Of a stretch of DNA of 64,000 bases, positions 63,950-64,000 are shown one piece after another. The notes below the pieces were generated by a model. That model was not told the DNA's origin, searched no databases, and saw only the letters and a list, made by a program, of their open reading frames with translations. The DNA is from Lactobacillus gallinarum DSM 10532 = JCM 2011 (GTDB taxonomy: Bacteria; Bacillota; Bacilli; Lactobacillales; Lactobacillaceae), in contig NZ_AZEL01000056.1 in assembly GCF_001434975.1 (NCBI RefSeq), positions 8,239 through 72,238 of the forward strand. Reading direction: 5' to 3'. Position 1 is the first letter of the stretch. The number at the start of each line of letters is the position of its first letter. The translations under genes were made by a program, and so were the position numbers.

Positions 63950-64000
63950 ATGGTTAAACTTCAAGAAAAAGAAAGTACGATTTCCGACAGTGAGTGGGAA
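63950..64000 (+). CDS. copY: CopY/BlaI-family copper-responsive repressor, partial
   Basis: Only the first 17 residues are inside the window (MVKLQEKESTISDSEWE), cut by the window edge. ISDSEWE is the typical start of the CopY winged helix. GGAGGAG precedes the ATG. The two cop boxes upstream make a copper-sensing repressor very likely, with copper ATPase genes expected downstream outside the window. Confidence 0.85.
   Translation, partial: MVKLQEKESTISDSEWE

Overview
The window reads as chromosome from a low-GC, fermentative Gram-positive of the Lactobacillus acidophilus/helveticus/crispatus group. Evidence: a dltXABCD operon, an asnA T-box, a secreted GH25 muramidase with a C-terminal domain rich in basic and Tyr residues (SLAP-like), tandem deoxyadenosine/deoxyguanosine kinase genes of the type described from L. 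acidophilus R-26, MupG, ECF and APC transporters, and consistently low GC. Several broken genes (an ABC permease, a DUF975 protein, a PepO fragment, a transposase tail) suggest a strain undergoing genome decay, as is common in dairy L. helveticus; the species is an inference.

Layout. 0-2.4 kb: accessory strip with an unrecognised secreted 52-aa peptide, a hairpin and a multi-TM protein, then a transposase remnant and an Rpn-like protein. 2.4-9.2 kb: purine and asparagine block (purB, purA, guaC, two tRNAs, mupG, T-box, asnA). 9.2-16.4 kb: three amino-acid permeases, a class-I glutamine-amidotransferase-like hydrolase and an AAA ATPase with a 10-bp-periodic repeat in its promoter. 16.4-19.6 kb: signal peptidase I and a ClpE-like chaperone under a CIRCE element, with DnaA-box-like sequences. 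19.6-29.8 kb: EIIC-like and alpha/beta hydrolase pair, decayed ABC transporter, flippase, lysozyme, broken DUF975 gene with a structured leader RNA. 29.9-37 kb: dlt operon plus a serine hydrolase and two extracytoplasmic proteins. 37-46.5 kb: two related candidate small RNAs with CUCCUCC segments, CbpB, P-type ATPase, antiporter, YefM/YoeB module between 37-bp direct repeats, an Rgg-regulated ABC operon, and a holin-like toxin relic. 46.5-52.9 kb: PepO/secreted-protein junction, CPBP protease, YdcF, MacB-like ABC, ECF S component. 53-64 kb: aldo/keto reductase, nagB under dre-like operators, dak-dgk under NrdR-like boxes, HAD phosphatase, three paralogous purine permeases, a MerR regulator, small ORFs with a structured leader, and the start of a CopY-type repressor.

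A unifying theme is purine economy: purA/guaC and two of the three permeases carry PurBox-like motifs, while the third permease sits behind a guanine-type riboswitch; dak/dgk handle deoxynucleoside salvage. A second layer is chromosome organisation: one perfect copy of the 14-bp Noc-binding palindrome plus several one- or two-mismatch copies (mostly at gene ends), two near-parS sites and three DnaA-box-like sequences. These would fit a location on the origin side of the chromosome, but that placement is inference.
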